A stretch of 64,000 nucleotides of DNA from Melampsora larici-populina 98AG31 (lineage: Eukaryota > Basidiomycota > Pucciniomycetes > Pucciniales > Melampsoraceae): NCBI RefSeq assembly GCF_000204055.1, contig NW_006768773.1, positions 1-64,000 of the forward strand, given 5' to 3'. This document shows positions 10,958 through 21,960 of the stretch, in pieces; within the stretch, counting starts at the first letter, position 1; every line of letters starts with the position of its first letter. Under the pieces are notes generated by a model, which saw only the letters and a program-made list of their open reading frames with translations, searched no databases and was not told the DNA's origin. The position numbers and the translations under genes are program-made.

Positions 10958-13900
10958 CAGGACCCCGGTATGCGCCTGCAAAGGGTAGTCCTACAGACAA
11001 GTTCATTTTGAGCTCTCGCGTGGCCCCGTCTCTGCAAAACTATTAAGTCCAATCCCTATTGTAACCCATAGCTTTAGGGTCCTTCCTCGGAAAGCTTTCA
11101 AAAATCAAAATACTTGCGTCCATGCTATGATACAACCACTCCAAAAAGTTTCCCGACTCTCAAAAAAAGCACAGAGACAAACTTGACAACAATCACCTTG
11201 TGCGTATAAGTTATAACTATGGACTCCGATTCGACCGATTTGGTTCACATGAAAATCAAATCGGAAAGAAAACATCAATAGTTGTCTCTTTTACCAGTTC
11301 ACGTTTTGTGTATCTTTCGCGGTTCTTTTTTTTGTACTCTGTTTCTTTGTTCTTTTTGTCGACTATTTGCTTACTGAAATTGTAGGACCTTTCGCAAGTC
11401 GTATCTTTCCTGTTTCTTTTTCCAAATACAATGAGAAAGTAATCTCACAACACTGCTTACAGGATTGATAGGTTGAAAATTTGTCGAGTCATCGAACTCA
11501 GTACATGATGCACATTATTCAATCGGCTGCTCCACTTTTCTTTGCTCACGTTTTATGTGACAAGACCAAACTAAAATTCATCGTTTTATCAATGAGTATA
11601 CATACTGTTGGATAAGAAGCATACAAAAAGGAAGCATATAAACTGCAACGTATTAGTTTCTAAGAATATCAATCACAAGGTTTTTCTGAAGCTTTCTTTG
11701 CTAGCTTCTGATACACCTTTTTAGTCTTTTTGGGCAGGAAGAGACTCTGCCACGCAGGAGCAGTAGATATGAAGTTTACAAGTACATCCGGGACTCGATA
11801 ATGACCTGGTCCAAGGTTAGTAAAATCTGGGTCGTCACCTTGCGGACTGTAGAGGTACACAATGAACTTTGCAGCCAGATGACTGAAAGTCCATTCATTT
11901 GGCAAATCTTGCTGATGAGCAGCGTGAATTGTTGTTTGACCAGGGCTGTATCGGTAAATCTCCAGCGAGACGTAGGAGAGCTTGGCGCGCGATGAAGACT
12001 CGGGAACCCATGCGTGCTTGCCTGAGTGATGTTCAAAGATCGCAAGAACACGTCCTAGGTAGAAGTACTATTCATTTCAAAATCTGGTGTTAGTTTTGAA
12101 ACAAGTGAGATATGATTTGAATATAATGCTTACGCCGTGTTTGATCACAACAACCCATTTGTTATTTGTGATTGGTGTTTTGGCTGTGATCGCACCGGCT
12201 CCGAGCTTTTGATCTTGCTGTTCTACACCAATCTGGCCTGGTCCTTTTACACATTCAAATTGTGTGTCGAGATCATCTGGGTTTACTAAAGTGTCTAACT
12301 GCATGTCGGTAGGCTTGCAAAGCTTGCGTTTTCCCAGAGTCTTCCAGCGGTGTTGACAGGCTTCACCGTATTCTGGATCGTCCTGTGATCGCCAGTAAAA
12401 CAAAATGGCTTTACTATACTGGCTTGGCGAAAGCGTCTGATGGCCGGTGTCTGGGTCGTATTGAGGAGTGGGCAGATCTTTTGATACAACACGTGGTCGC
12501 TCTGGCCCGTGATGATTACCGACTTGACTGTCGTGAGCGTGTCTTTCAGATGCCATACGAGCTGTATCCAAATCTCCGTCTGATGTCACCAAAGGTTTTG
12601 AGAGACTTGATGAGTTTAAATTCGGATCTTGTAGCTGATTGGGATCTGGCTGCTCAGCAATAAGATTGATAGGTGCTTCGAGTGCTAGATCTTCCAGGTC
12701 TTCTGTTAAATGAGACATCGCCACATCAGCTTCCTGATGGTCGCTTGTCAGTCCTGCGGCAGTTTCCAATGCCTGCTCAACGCTCATCGTTGATGTGTCA
12801 AAAGGATAGTCGAAGTTTGAGCGCTTGTGTATCGACACAGATGCATCCTCATGTTCTCCAAGTGCCTGATCGGACACCAATTCTTGGAGTGGCTGAGACA
12901 AACCGTCGCCTATTCCAGCAAAAGTTGCAAGTGCTTGCGCTGAAGATTCTGCTATTTTGAGTAGGTCACGGATTTTGTTATCACTTGGGTAACAACTGAG
13001 GATGGAAGTATAATTGTGTCTATTGTCATGTGAGAAATCGTGTTTGTAACCTATGCAATGCATGATCAGCTTCCTATTAAATTTGATGAGACTACAAAAA
13101 CAAACTTGCCTGCATGTAAATTCTCACTATTAGGTATTACAATGTGCCCGCTCATGACACTCTTGATAACAGCAAATATTTTTGGCATCATCTGCCTTGC
13201 ATCCAATAGGGTGAAAGTTGGTGAAATCACCCGCATCCATCCAAAGATGTGCTCGCAGCATTCAGTTCCATGCTTCCAGGGCATCAGTGGATGTGTGGGG
13301 TACCGGTCGCGATGGGAAATGATGAGTCCTAAAAGACTCTCTCCGAGTTTTTCAAAGATGCGGATGCTTTGGTGTGAGATGCAGTTTGAAGATAAATTCA
13401 TCAAGTTTCCGGGTTCCTTCTGACGTCGGAGTAGATAAGCCTTCCACTTGCGGACAAAGAAAACTGCTGTGTAGCTTGAGACAATCCTTGCTGAATGTGG
13501 CATACTTTGATTTAACCATGAATCAACAAGTTCACCAAAGATGTAAAGGTATAATACAAGACCGATGCGATCCGGTTCCGTACAAGCAGCCCTGAAAGTA
13601 CTCTCGCTGAAGGTCCGGTAAGCACATCCATCATCTTGCTTGTCCGTGTTTAGTATATCCTTATAGCCAAGTGGTGACTCATTAGTGCTAAGCAAGCTAC
13701 GTAGCTGGTCGAGGTTGACATTGAACCTTCCAAAGGCTAATAAATGTGCCCCAGAAAGCAGTTGATTCGAAGCTGTCTTCCGAGCATGCTTAGGATCTTG
13801 TACTGCCACAATTGGTCTTTTGGAAGCGCCTAGAAGTGGAATGCGTATGTTGACTGCAAGTTCGGGAGCCGAGAACTGTAGATATTCATTTGCACATTCG

Positions 13901-16900
13901 ACAAGTTGTTCTTGTGCAAGTACTTCTGATGCAGCACCATCGGACCCCAAGGAAAGAAGTGGGATTCCAAATTTTTCAAGCAAATCAAGGAATTCGAGAT
14001 GTTGAGCCTTGATATCCTCAGCGGACTCATCCTCATGACTAGCAATCAAAGCCACAACAAAAGTGGGAACGTTGGGCAGCGGTACCTGTAATGTATATGC
14101 TCGAATCTGATGAAGGAGTCAGTTTTCTTCATTTGTGCTTTGGAAGGCAATGGCAGAGATTGAAATAGATAGATGCTTCACACTAACCTTTTTACACAGA
14201 CAATCTCTCTCGACTGCATCTGTCACTGCAGTTTTTAAGTGATCGAGATCAACTATTTCAATATTGCCACCTTCCACACCAACTAAGCACCCCTCATTAT
14301 AACGAAGTGCCTTTACACATACTGTTTGGTCAGTCCCAGCTGAGATCGGACCAGTGTATCCAATATGTTTTAGCCAAGAAACAACTGGAAGGACATTGTT
14401 GATGTGAAAGCCGTCAAGCATCCGAGCCCCAATCCTCTGCCGTACTGCGCGAAAGCTACGAGATGAGCGGCCGCAGAGATTTGCACGGAACAGCTCGAGA
14501 GCACCTTTAGAGTACGCTCCTGCAGTGGTGAGCATATTGTCGAGGTACTTGTTAAATTGCATTCCTCGAGTGCTTCGACCATTAGATTCGCGTTCGGCCC
14601 GTATGCCAACACCCTCTGCCACACCTCGGAACACCGGTAAATCCTTGAAAAGGCCAGCGCGGGCATGTACAGCAAACATAGTCCAGAATTCTAGGTCTCC
14701 AGCTCGGGTCGATTGTTCGAGTGACTGGTATAACATCCTTACTTCATTATACCGTACAAGCAGGTCATAAAAAGCACCTCCGTTCATGAAAGTCTTTGCA
14801 ATGAATCTGAGACTATCATCAGTTGCATAGCCTCGATTGATCGCTTTACTCAAAGAGGAGAGTTTCTTGAGCTCCAAGCAAGGCTCGCAGACTTCAACAG
14901 CGTCAGGATCAAGAGTTGGAACCCTTTGAATACACTTGGTCGAATGGATTGAACCCTGGCTCCCGTCTCGCCTGATGATCCATGACGATAAAGATAAGAG
15001 CTCTTCATGTAACTTTTGTTTCTGACTATCTGAAAGAGAACTTTCTACAGAGGTGTTGAACAGTCTAATACATATAGTAAATCTTGGTGGATAACCATGA
15101 TATGGTGTGCAAGAGTGTTGAATGCATCTTGATATAGGATGTTGTTCTGATTCAGGACGCTCCCATGTCTCGTCAGTCAAGCCAGCACATCGAACATCAA
15201 GTGGCTGTGGCGGATTAGCTGGATCATTCAAGTTTGTTGGCCGATTCACAGCCCTTCGAAGCCTCGCTGTTGCCTCCTTACAAGTCTCTACATTTGAGAA
15301 ATCACCGGAGGTTCAGTATATAGAAAGTCCAGAGTTCCACAAACCACACCTACTCGTATTCCAATGAGCTTTGACAGCCATGATCCTGCCTCCTAACATC
15401 TTAACTGACTGTCCACAGTGGCATCGCAGAATTTGATTGGCGCCGTCTTTTGCAAAGACACAGTTCAGGCAACTCCGGCCGTCGTCTGTTTTTAAAGGAC
15501 AGTCCGCACGCCGGTTTGCTTCTTTCTTGGCAGCTCGCTCAGCAGATAATCTAGCTTTGGCGGTGCGGAATACTGGTGACCGTGAGGCAAGAGATTCTTC
15601 ATTAGATGTTGACATGGTTGAATTAAGGTTGAAAAAGTTGAATAACAATCGAGTACACAAGCTTTGCAAGAACCATTTAAGCGCCATCCAATTCGCGGAG
15701 AGATGCGGTATCAGTCTTTTTCTGAGACTGCCTGAGACAAGCCCTGGGACATACAGGGGTAGTATAATTTTTTCTCGAGTGGCGCTTGTTTTCGAGAGGC
15801 GTGTTTTGTTTTGAATCGCCGAAATTCTAAGCCTGTACACAGGTATTTTGTACAATTGGCGGATCAGAACGATCAGAACAATTTAAAGGAAAGTTAGGAA
15901 ATGGAAGACAAATAACTTACGTTAATTTGATCAAAACATCAAATCAAGAGGTTGAGTCAGCAAGAGTGCGAGCCGCACAGTCACTTATAAGCTCTGTGAA
16001 AACTAGAGCTACAAAGTGACAAATCGAATGAAGCAAGAGAAACAATAAAAGAGATAAAAAGATGATCAAAAGGATTAATCGCTCCAAACGAGCCAATTGT
16101 AATGAAAAGGACACCCTAATGGAAAACACTTACAACATTTCAGCTTTATAAGAAGCCGTTGATGAGAAGGTGTCAAAGATATAACATATCTTGGACGAGT
16201 AAGAGGTGACAAATTTCAGTCCAGATCATCCAAGTTTTGCTCCTTTACAACTTCAAGTCCAAGCCCCTTCATTGTACTCGATTCATGCTTTTCAAAACCT
16301 TTTCAAAGACTCTCCAGGATGTAACATCTGGAATCTGGACTCAGCTTCATGTTGAAGATTTTGTCAAATTCTGTCTTTTGGTCATCGTACGGGTCGTGGT
16401 CTGGGTTTCCCTACCAAGACGCGAATCGAGCGAAGTGAAAGAGACAATATAAAGAAGATTAAAATAAGGAACTAAAATACTTGATCGCTCCAAAAGAAAA
16501 TGCTGAGGAACAGATTACTGAAGTTCATCTTGAAGTCGCTCTGAGTCTGATCCGATTGAACATGAAAATATAAAAAACCTCAAATTTCAATTCATCTTTT
16601 TATCATCTATTCTTACGTTGATCTGTCAGATGAGGAAATGACAAGATTTTTAGGATGATCATGATCGATTGTGACCATGTAAGAAAATACAACGAGAGTT
16701 GAAACTTGAGCTGAGTTGAGAAACAAATAATGAACTATGGAGTGCCACCCTGTGCCACCATTCTTGACCACACTGTATGACGGGTGTACACAAAGCCACT
16801 ATTTTCTGTAGCTGAGAGGGAGTCTCAGAGGAGTCTCAGAGGAGTCTCAGAGCATCAGAGTCTCAGAAAAAGACTGATACTGTTACGCTCCCCCAATTCG

Positions 16901-17063
16901 TATGCAGATGAGCGTCTGGGATGGCAAAAACTGGCAATAACCAGTGGCAGAAACATGTGGTGTATGTACAACAAAGTGTAAACCCATCATGTAAAATACC
17001 CGATGGAGCTCAAAATGAACTTGTCTGTAGGACTACCCTTTGCAGGCGCATACCGGGGTCCTG
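10958..17063. mobile_element. Complete 6,106-bp DNA transposon, 58-bp TIRs, 6-bp TSD
   Basis: The left end (10958-11015) and right end (17006-17063) are perfect 58-bp inverted repeats beginning CAGGACCCCGGTATGC. The flanks carry GCTATT on both sides (10952-10957 and 17064-17069), a 6-bp target duplication. The only long gene inside is on the minus strand (11669-15615) and reads without stops across five exons. Perfect TIRs, an intact duplication and an intact gene suggest recent insertion and possible activity. About 1.4 kb between the gene start and the right TIR is non-coding and includes short GAGTCTCAGAG direct repeats at about 16817-16866. The ends match those of the miniature element at 56844-57284. 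A 6-bp duplication does not fit hAT, P, Mutator, CACTA or Tc1; superfamily assignment is open. Confidence 0.9.
11669..15615 (-). CDS. Transposase-like protein of the 6.1-kb element (1208 aa)
   Basis: Five exons join in phase without stops: 15354-15615, 14188-15287, 13106-14085, 12134-13019 and 11669-12067. The introns are 66, 102, 86 and 66 nt. The start chosen is the Met at 15615 (MSTSNEE), before a basic segment and a Cys/His-rich region (CPLK, CLNC, RCHCGQ) that may be a zinc-binding DNA-recognition domain. The middle looks like an RNase H-fold catalytic core. GTDQT has Asp407, LGSDGAASE has Asp503, VQDPKHARK has Asp551 in a DxxH-like motif, and CCEHIFGWMR has Glu732. The DxxH...K and E..FG..R pattern recalls P-element/THAP9 transposases, but the 6-bp target duplication differs from theirs. 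The last third is Ser/Asp-rich, followed by a conserved-looking C-terminal domain. The catalytic assignment is inference. Confidence 0.75.
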
Positions 17064-17121
17064 GCTATTCATCATATCCTGATTCCTGACTGTTCTACTA
17101 ATTCATCTTTTTTGCTTCACA

Positions 17122-17542
17122 ATGCCAGTCTCTCAAGAGTCAATGAAAGAAAAGTTGGTACAAGCCTTCCCAGGTGCGATCAAGACCGAAGTCTTTGATA
17201 TTTCCGGAGGATGTGGGCAGTCTTATGAGGTCCGTACAAGAACCAAAGTTCGAGACATAAGAGTGATTGTAAGTTTAACGTTGCAGAATGGTCCTTCACA
17301 GGTCTTGATTGTATCTGATGAGTTCAGCGGTAAAAACTTGTTGACAAAACATCGACTGGTAAACGAACGACTCAAGGAGGAAATTGCCGAGCTTCACGCA
17401 TTCACTCAGGTTTGGTGTCTTTCTCTAGTTATTTGGACTCATCTCTGCTGGCTATGAAGTTGAAGGGTCTCATCTTGAATCACTCAAACAGAAAACCTAC
17501 ACTCCCGAGCAATTTGCGAAGCTTAACATCACTCAGCCCTAG
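17122..17542 (+). CDS. BOL2: BolA-like protein (BolA2/Fra2 type), 88 aa
   Basis: Three exons, 17122-17229, 17302-17409 and 17492-17542, join in phase to an 88-residue protein, with introns of 72 and 82 nt. The first intron is a multiple of three without a stop, so an unspliced reading misses it. The protein is nearly all BolA domain: GGCGQSYE in exon 1, VLIVSDEF and KHRLVNERLKEE with ELHAFTQ in exon 2, and KTYTPEQ in exon 3. The Cys of GGCG and the His of KHRLVN match the ligands used by cytosolic BolA2 proteins to share a [2Fe-2S] cluster with monothiol glutaredoxins in iron sensing. There is no N-terminal extension suggesting mitochondrial import, which favours the cytosolic BolA2 type over BolA1/3. 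A 6.1-kb transposon ends 58 bp before the ATG. It is convergent with URM1. Confidence 0.9.
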
Positions 17543-17791
17543 CCCAGAAAAAAGCATTCACTAATATCTCAAGCGTCACTCCATCCTGCTTCGTATTGAT
17601 AGAATCGAGCTTCAGACTTAATGGTCGGTGAACATCAAGTCTTGCGATGCAAGGCCCGACTGTAGAATGGGTTATATATGCTCATTGCTACTTTCTTATT
17701 GATCATCCAAGCAATTCGTACGGCCGACCCGTTGTCTATCACTATCTCCAAACTTCAGAATTTGCACTACTCTATCTTACTCGTCCAGTCA

Positions 17792-18239
17792 TTAACCGCC
17801 ATGCAGCGTACTGATGAACAAGACATTATCACCATCTTTCAGAACAGCTTCCATCCCACTAGGTTCCAATAACTCCCAATCTTCATCATTGACTAGCGGA
17901 AGGATTCCAGGTTTGATATCCCATTCTGGCCCGGGTGAACAAAAAAGTGAAAGTGAAGTAGGTGGATTGACGCGTGTAGCCAAGACGGAAATGAGGTGCC
18001 GAATGTCAAAGGGTTCTGAAAGTTCCATCATCATCGTAGTCGAGTTGCCGAAGAGCGTCTCTAAGCCTCCTCTTCATGGTCATTGTAGCCCATCGAACAC
18101 ACATGACTTGTATTAATGAATATGAGACAGAATCAGAGAAGCGAGAACAGACCTACCCTAGTTCAACTTTCAGCTTGATTTGACGAAGGCCAGTCCCCCC
18201 TGGATCAGCAGATTGTGTTGATGGTGTCGCGGAGTCCAT
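17792..18239 (-). CDS. URM1: Ubiquitin-related modifier Urm1, 120 aa
   Basis: Two exons, 18157-18239 and 17792-18071, join in phase with an 85-nt GT-AG intron. The product ends in LFISTLHGG, the diagnostic C-terminal Gly-Gly of Urm1. It also has the beta-strand start [17 protein letters not shown], and the core [10 protein letters not shown]. Urm1 is a sulfur carrier activated as a thiocarboxylate by Uba4. It donates sulfur for 2-thiolation of the wobble uridine of certain tRNAs and can also be attached to proteins. The length of 120 residues is slightly above the usual 100 or so; the extra residues lie at the N-terminus (MDSATPST) and in the middle. The start is the only in-frame Met near the expected N-terminus. 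Its 3' end faces that of the BolA gene, 249 bp away. Confidence 0.93.
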
Positions 18240-21025
18240 GTCGAGAACGGTGAGCAGCCGTACCAGATCTGTGCCGGGCAATGCAATCTCGTCTTGCCGT
18301 CAGTTACTTTTTTGTTTTGGGTGAGACGATTTTGTCCGTCTATTCGGATCGGAAAAACCCGGTCCGATATCCGAGCCTTCACAACATGCGGCTTTGTTGA
18401 AGCCTTGCTCCTCATTCTTGAAGGATGTCCCCAGCTTGGCTGTTCAGTAGGTCCTGCATGTCCTTCCCAACACAGATCAATCAGCTTATGAGCTGGAAAC
18501 CCCCTACATACATGTGTAAGATGATATCCTATCAGCTCGTCTGTCTGGTCAAACCCAAGAAGACGGTCTGTCGAAAACTGATATTTGTGTGCTGTAGGAT
18601 TACTTGGATTAATTAGGGTTCAAACCTCTTGCTAAGCTAGATTTGAAAGCGGAAAAGACCTGGAAACAAGGCTGATCCCACCTGACAAAGCCCATTGCAA
18701 CAATGGGGACAGATTCAACGCTGCCTGGGACCTGTCCGTCAGAATGGCCTTTGGTGAGGGACCTGTTAAGGTAGAATACTGGTCTGATTCATGCAGGGCA
18801 GTGCTAAGCTTGCAAGCTTGGTACATGCCCTGCCAAGATTGCAAAGATGAGTGCCAAACTGAGGGACTTTGTTAATTTGGCAACACCACCAAGATATTGA
18901 ACATGTCTGTTTTTCAAACACGTCCTATATAAATCCCAAAATTTGACTTCCAATACCAACTCAAAAGCTTCCACTTGTTTGGGCTCCACATCCTGACAAG
19001 TTGAAATTTTCTCATTGTTAAACTTATGGGCACCCTAGAAGGCTCTTGGATACAACCTCACACATCTTCTCTCCTGAGATCTGCTTCCAGGCACCACTTG
19101 GTGTACAAGGTGCACCTTTATTGGCAAATTGCTTGTAGCAGTCAAGAATGCTGATTTGTATGCCTGTGAACCAAATATAACCTAATACCATCAACCATCA
19201 ACAGGATAAAGTGCTCTCCAGTTTCAACTCATGCTACCAGGTTCCACTTTTGATACTGGCATGTCTGCCCAGTATCTTGGCTTCAAAACACACTGTGGGG
19301 CACCCCAAGCCAGTTACATTTTTTTTGGCCTTTTTGCCCCCCATTCAAGCAAAATACTACTCTACAGAATCTGAAGAAATACCTCCAATGAAGACATTTA
19401 CCAGCACCCTCACAGCCAAAAAAATATTCTAGATTTCTCAATCCAAGGTATCATCAGCCTCAAATCACCAGACAGAATACTCCTAAGGTTTTGAATCTGA
19501 TCCAAGGTATTTTTACACAGCAAGAGATACCCCAGATCAAATCCTTGGACAAGATCTGTCCAAGGATTTAGATCCAATGATGCCTTAGATTCTGCAATCT
19601 AAGGCATCTATGTTGGTGGTGCCTTTGATCACTTAATTCAGGAGTATTACACAAATCTGAGCGGGTCTGCTATGCATACATCTTTTTTGACCTTACATTT
19701 GAGAAATGGGATCTGGGGCCTGACTGGGAGCTTGTACAATAAGGGCTCCACCAAAAATGGCCCGCTAAGCTAAGCTAAGGATTTTTGCCACCTTGGCTTA
19801 GCTTAGCTAGAAGCCGCTAAGGAAAAATCCGCTAACACTAATCTTATCAGATTTCCGCTAACGGGCAGAAAGACTTACACCCCAATGGGCTGAGTATGAA
19901 GCAGTAGTGGACTCTCAATAGTGTAGGATGGTTCCAATAGTATTTGAGTCACAACTTTCCTTTGCCTAGTAGTTGTACGCTCAATCTCCAGATCCACATC
20001 TCCATAATCACACACGCGTTTTCAAAGCTCTATTACAACAATCCACTTTACCGCGCGTGAAGATTTTCCATTGTTGGCGATTGTCATATTTTTTTATTTT
20101 TTCTTCCCACCCACCCACCCATCAGAAAAAAAAAAACATGACAAATTTTCATAATAAAATTTCTTTTTTCCTCATTTTACATTTTCAATTTAGGTAATAA
20201 TTTTAAAAAAAAAGTACATCCAGATTTCCTTTAAATGTTTTATTTTAATTATCTTAATTGTGTTTTCTTTTCATTTATACGTGTGAAGCAGAAAAAATTT
20301 GTTTACAGTAGAAGTAACATTACAATTTACTGGGAGATTATTCCCAAATGATACATGGCTAAGAATATAGATAGGAAACCCAAGAAAATAGGACACAAAG
20401 AAGAGTAAGTAAAGGAGACAGTTTTCTTGGTAGGTTGAAAGAAGATCAATGCTTTTAACAAGCTAGGAGATTACCAATTCACAAGTTTCAATCACTCAAG
20501 CATATAAAATCTTCAGATGATGACCATTTGGATTGATAGTTGTCAGATTCAATGGTAACCAGATCACCCTCAAACTTATTCTGTATGGTTTTATTTGAAA
20601 GCCCTTTCATAATGAGAGAGTCCATGACAAACTCAACAACTTCATATATCTACGACTAGTAAAAGGCTCAATTTGGAGTCAAATAGAATTTTCAAGTAAG
20701 ACGCGCAAAAGGCATCATAGATGTCCATATAAAATTTCCCAGATGATGACAAGTGTTCCAAAAGGAAAAAAACTCTACAAATGACATGTGGTATATGGAG
20801 CCAAAAATGAGGTATAAAGTAGAATGAGAGGTTGTACAAGCAGATCTTGATAGCTAAAAGAAAAAAAGGTTATTAAAAGAAGTTGAAGACGCGAGTTGTG
20901 GATATGTGAGGTAGAACAAATGATTCAACCCGTATTGGACGCTTCTATACACACGAGTTGATCAAGGCCGCGATGGACGAAACCCGCACACGCAAAGGGA
21001 GGGAAGGGCACGACGACAAAGTCTA
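18240..21025. other. Intergenic region with old repeats
   Basis: No convincing gene is seen. Short open frames occur at 18632-18989 (-) and 19211-19432 (+) without recognisable domains. Between 19440 and 19620 there are several direct and inverted copies of ATCCAAGG and TAAGGCATC. At 19755-19870 lies a CGCTAAGC repeat described separately. 19970-20960 is very AT-rich and featureless. Confidence 0.4.
19755..19870. repeat. CGCTAAGCTAAG palindrome-rich repeat, copy 1
   Basis: This stretch is built from CGCTAAGC, CTTAGCTTAGC and CCGCTAAC motifs. It matches, in reverse orientation, the segment at about 50085-50192: the order of motifs, including the central GCCACC and the CGCTAACACTAATCTT block, is the same in both. 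It has no coding capacity. Confidence 0.6.
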
Positions 21026-21960
21026 TTAAGCTTTTGGCGGTTCGACTGATTCTTGATGTTGTCGCTTGATGGTTCGCTTCCGTCGAGGTAGTTTCGTACA
21101 GCTATCCGCATCGGCTGAGCTGTCCGCCAGGTGCTTCGCAAGTGCCTCTGCCGCTTGAATCTCTGCCCATTTCGCTCGAAGTCTCTCTGACAAGGGTGGT
21201 GGAGCGGGTAAAACACGTGGTGGGGTGTGATTACACGCGTTCCTCAAGGCATCGAGAGTGGAGACCAATGGCAAGGGAGGGGAGATTTGAAAGCGTGTGA
21301 GGACAGGACAGGCCGGATGATGAGCAGTTGGCTGGCGAGGAAACATGCGTGGCACGCCGGCCTTTTGATCTCGATTCAAACTTGTTGATGGTGAGATCGC
21401 GTAGCCTTCTTGTGAGCCTACGCTTGTGGAGCCAAAAGTGGGTTTGAGGGCCGCACTAGAAGCTGTGGTGAGGGGGTCGACGCCGATGGATGGTCGCTTG
21501 CATGTACAGTGCGGAGGACTGCGACTTTGTGGCGGGGTGGGAGCAGTTGCGTCGCGAGATTTGGATGCGATGGCTGGTTGTTTAGAGGAGGAGGAACCAG
21601 CAGGCATCTTGCTCTGCGACGTAGATGAAGTGGGCTCGTCGGGTTTAGGAACTAGATGGATCGGTAAGCAAGCAACAAGTCAGCTTTGTGCTCGAGTCCA
21701 CCTTTGATTTGTGAAAGAAGATATGGTAAAGACTAACCTGCCCAGGGGTTTTTGGTAGTGGACCGACGTCTGTGGGAAGCACTGTGATGAGAGTAGGTAA
21801 AGTAAGATTCGTCTTTGAGTTTGTGGGTTTGCGAATCGTTGTTTGAGGAAGGTGTTGGGAGGTGTGATTGAGTTAGACTGGCGGTCATGTTGGCTGTGTT
21901 TTGAGAAGTGATATTAGAAGTTGATAAAGGTTGATGGATGTTTGAAGATGAGGTATTCAA
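21026..21960 (-). CDS. Ser/Pro-rich protein of unknown function, 282 aa
   Basis: Two exons, 21738-21960 and 21026-21651, join in phase across an 86-nt GT-AG intron. The product has a Ser/Thr/Asn/Gln-rich N-terminus and a basic-aromatic patch (SYFTYSHHSASHRRRS) followed by TKNPWAVPKPDEP spanning the splice junction. A long low-complexity Pro/Ser region with several Cys follows, then a helical segment (LRAKWAEIQAAEALAKHLAD) and a basic tail (PRRKRTIKRQ) that could be a nuclear localisation signal. The start is the first Met of the open frame. The base composition is GC-richer than its flanks, which supports a real gene. I do not recognise the family. Confidence 0.65.
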
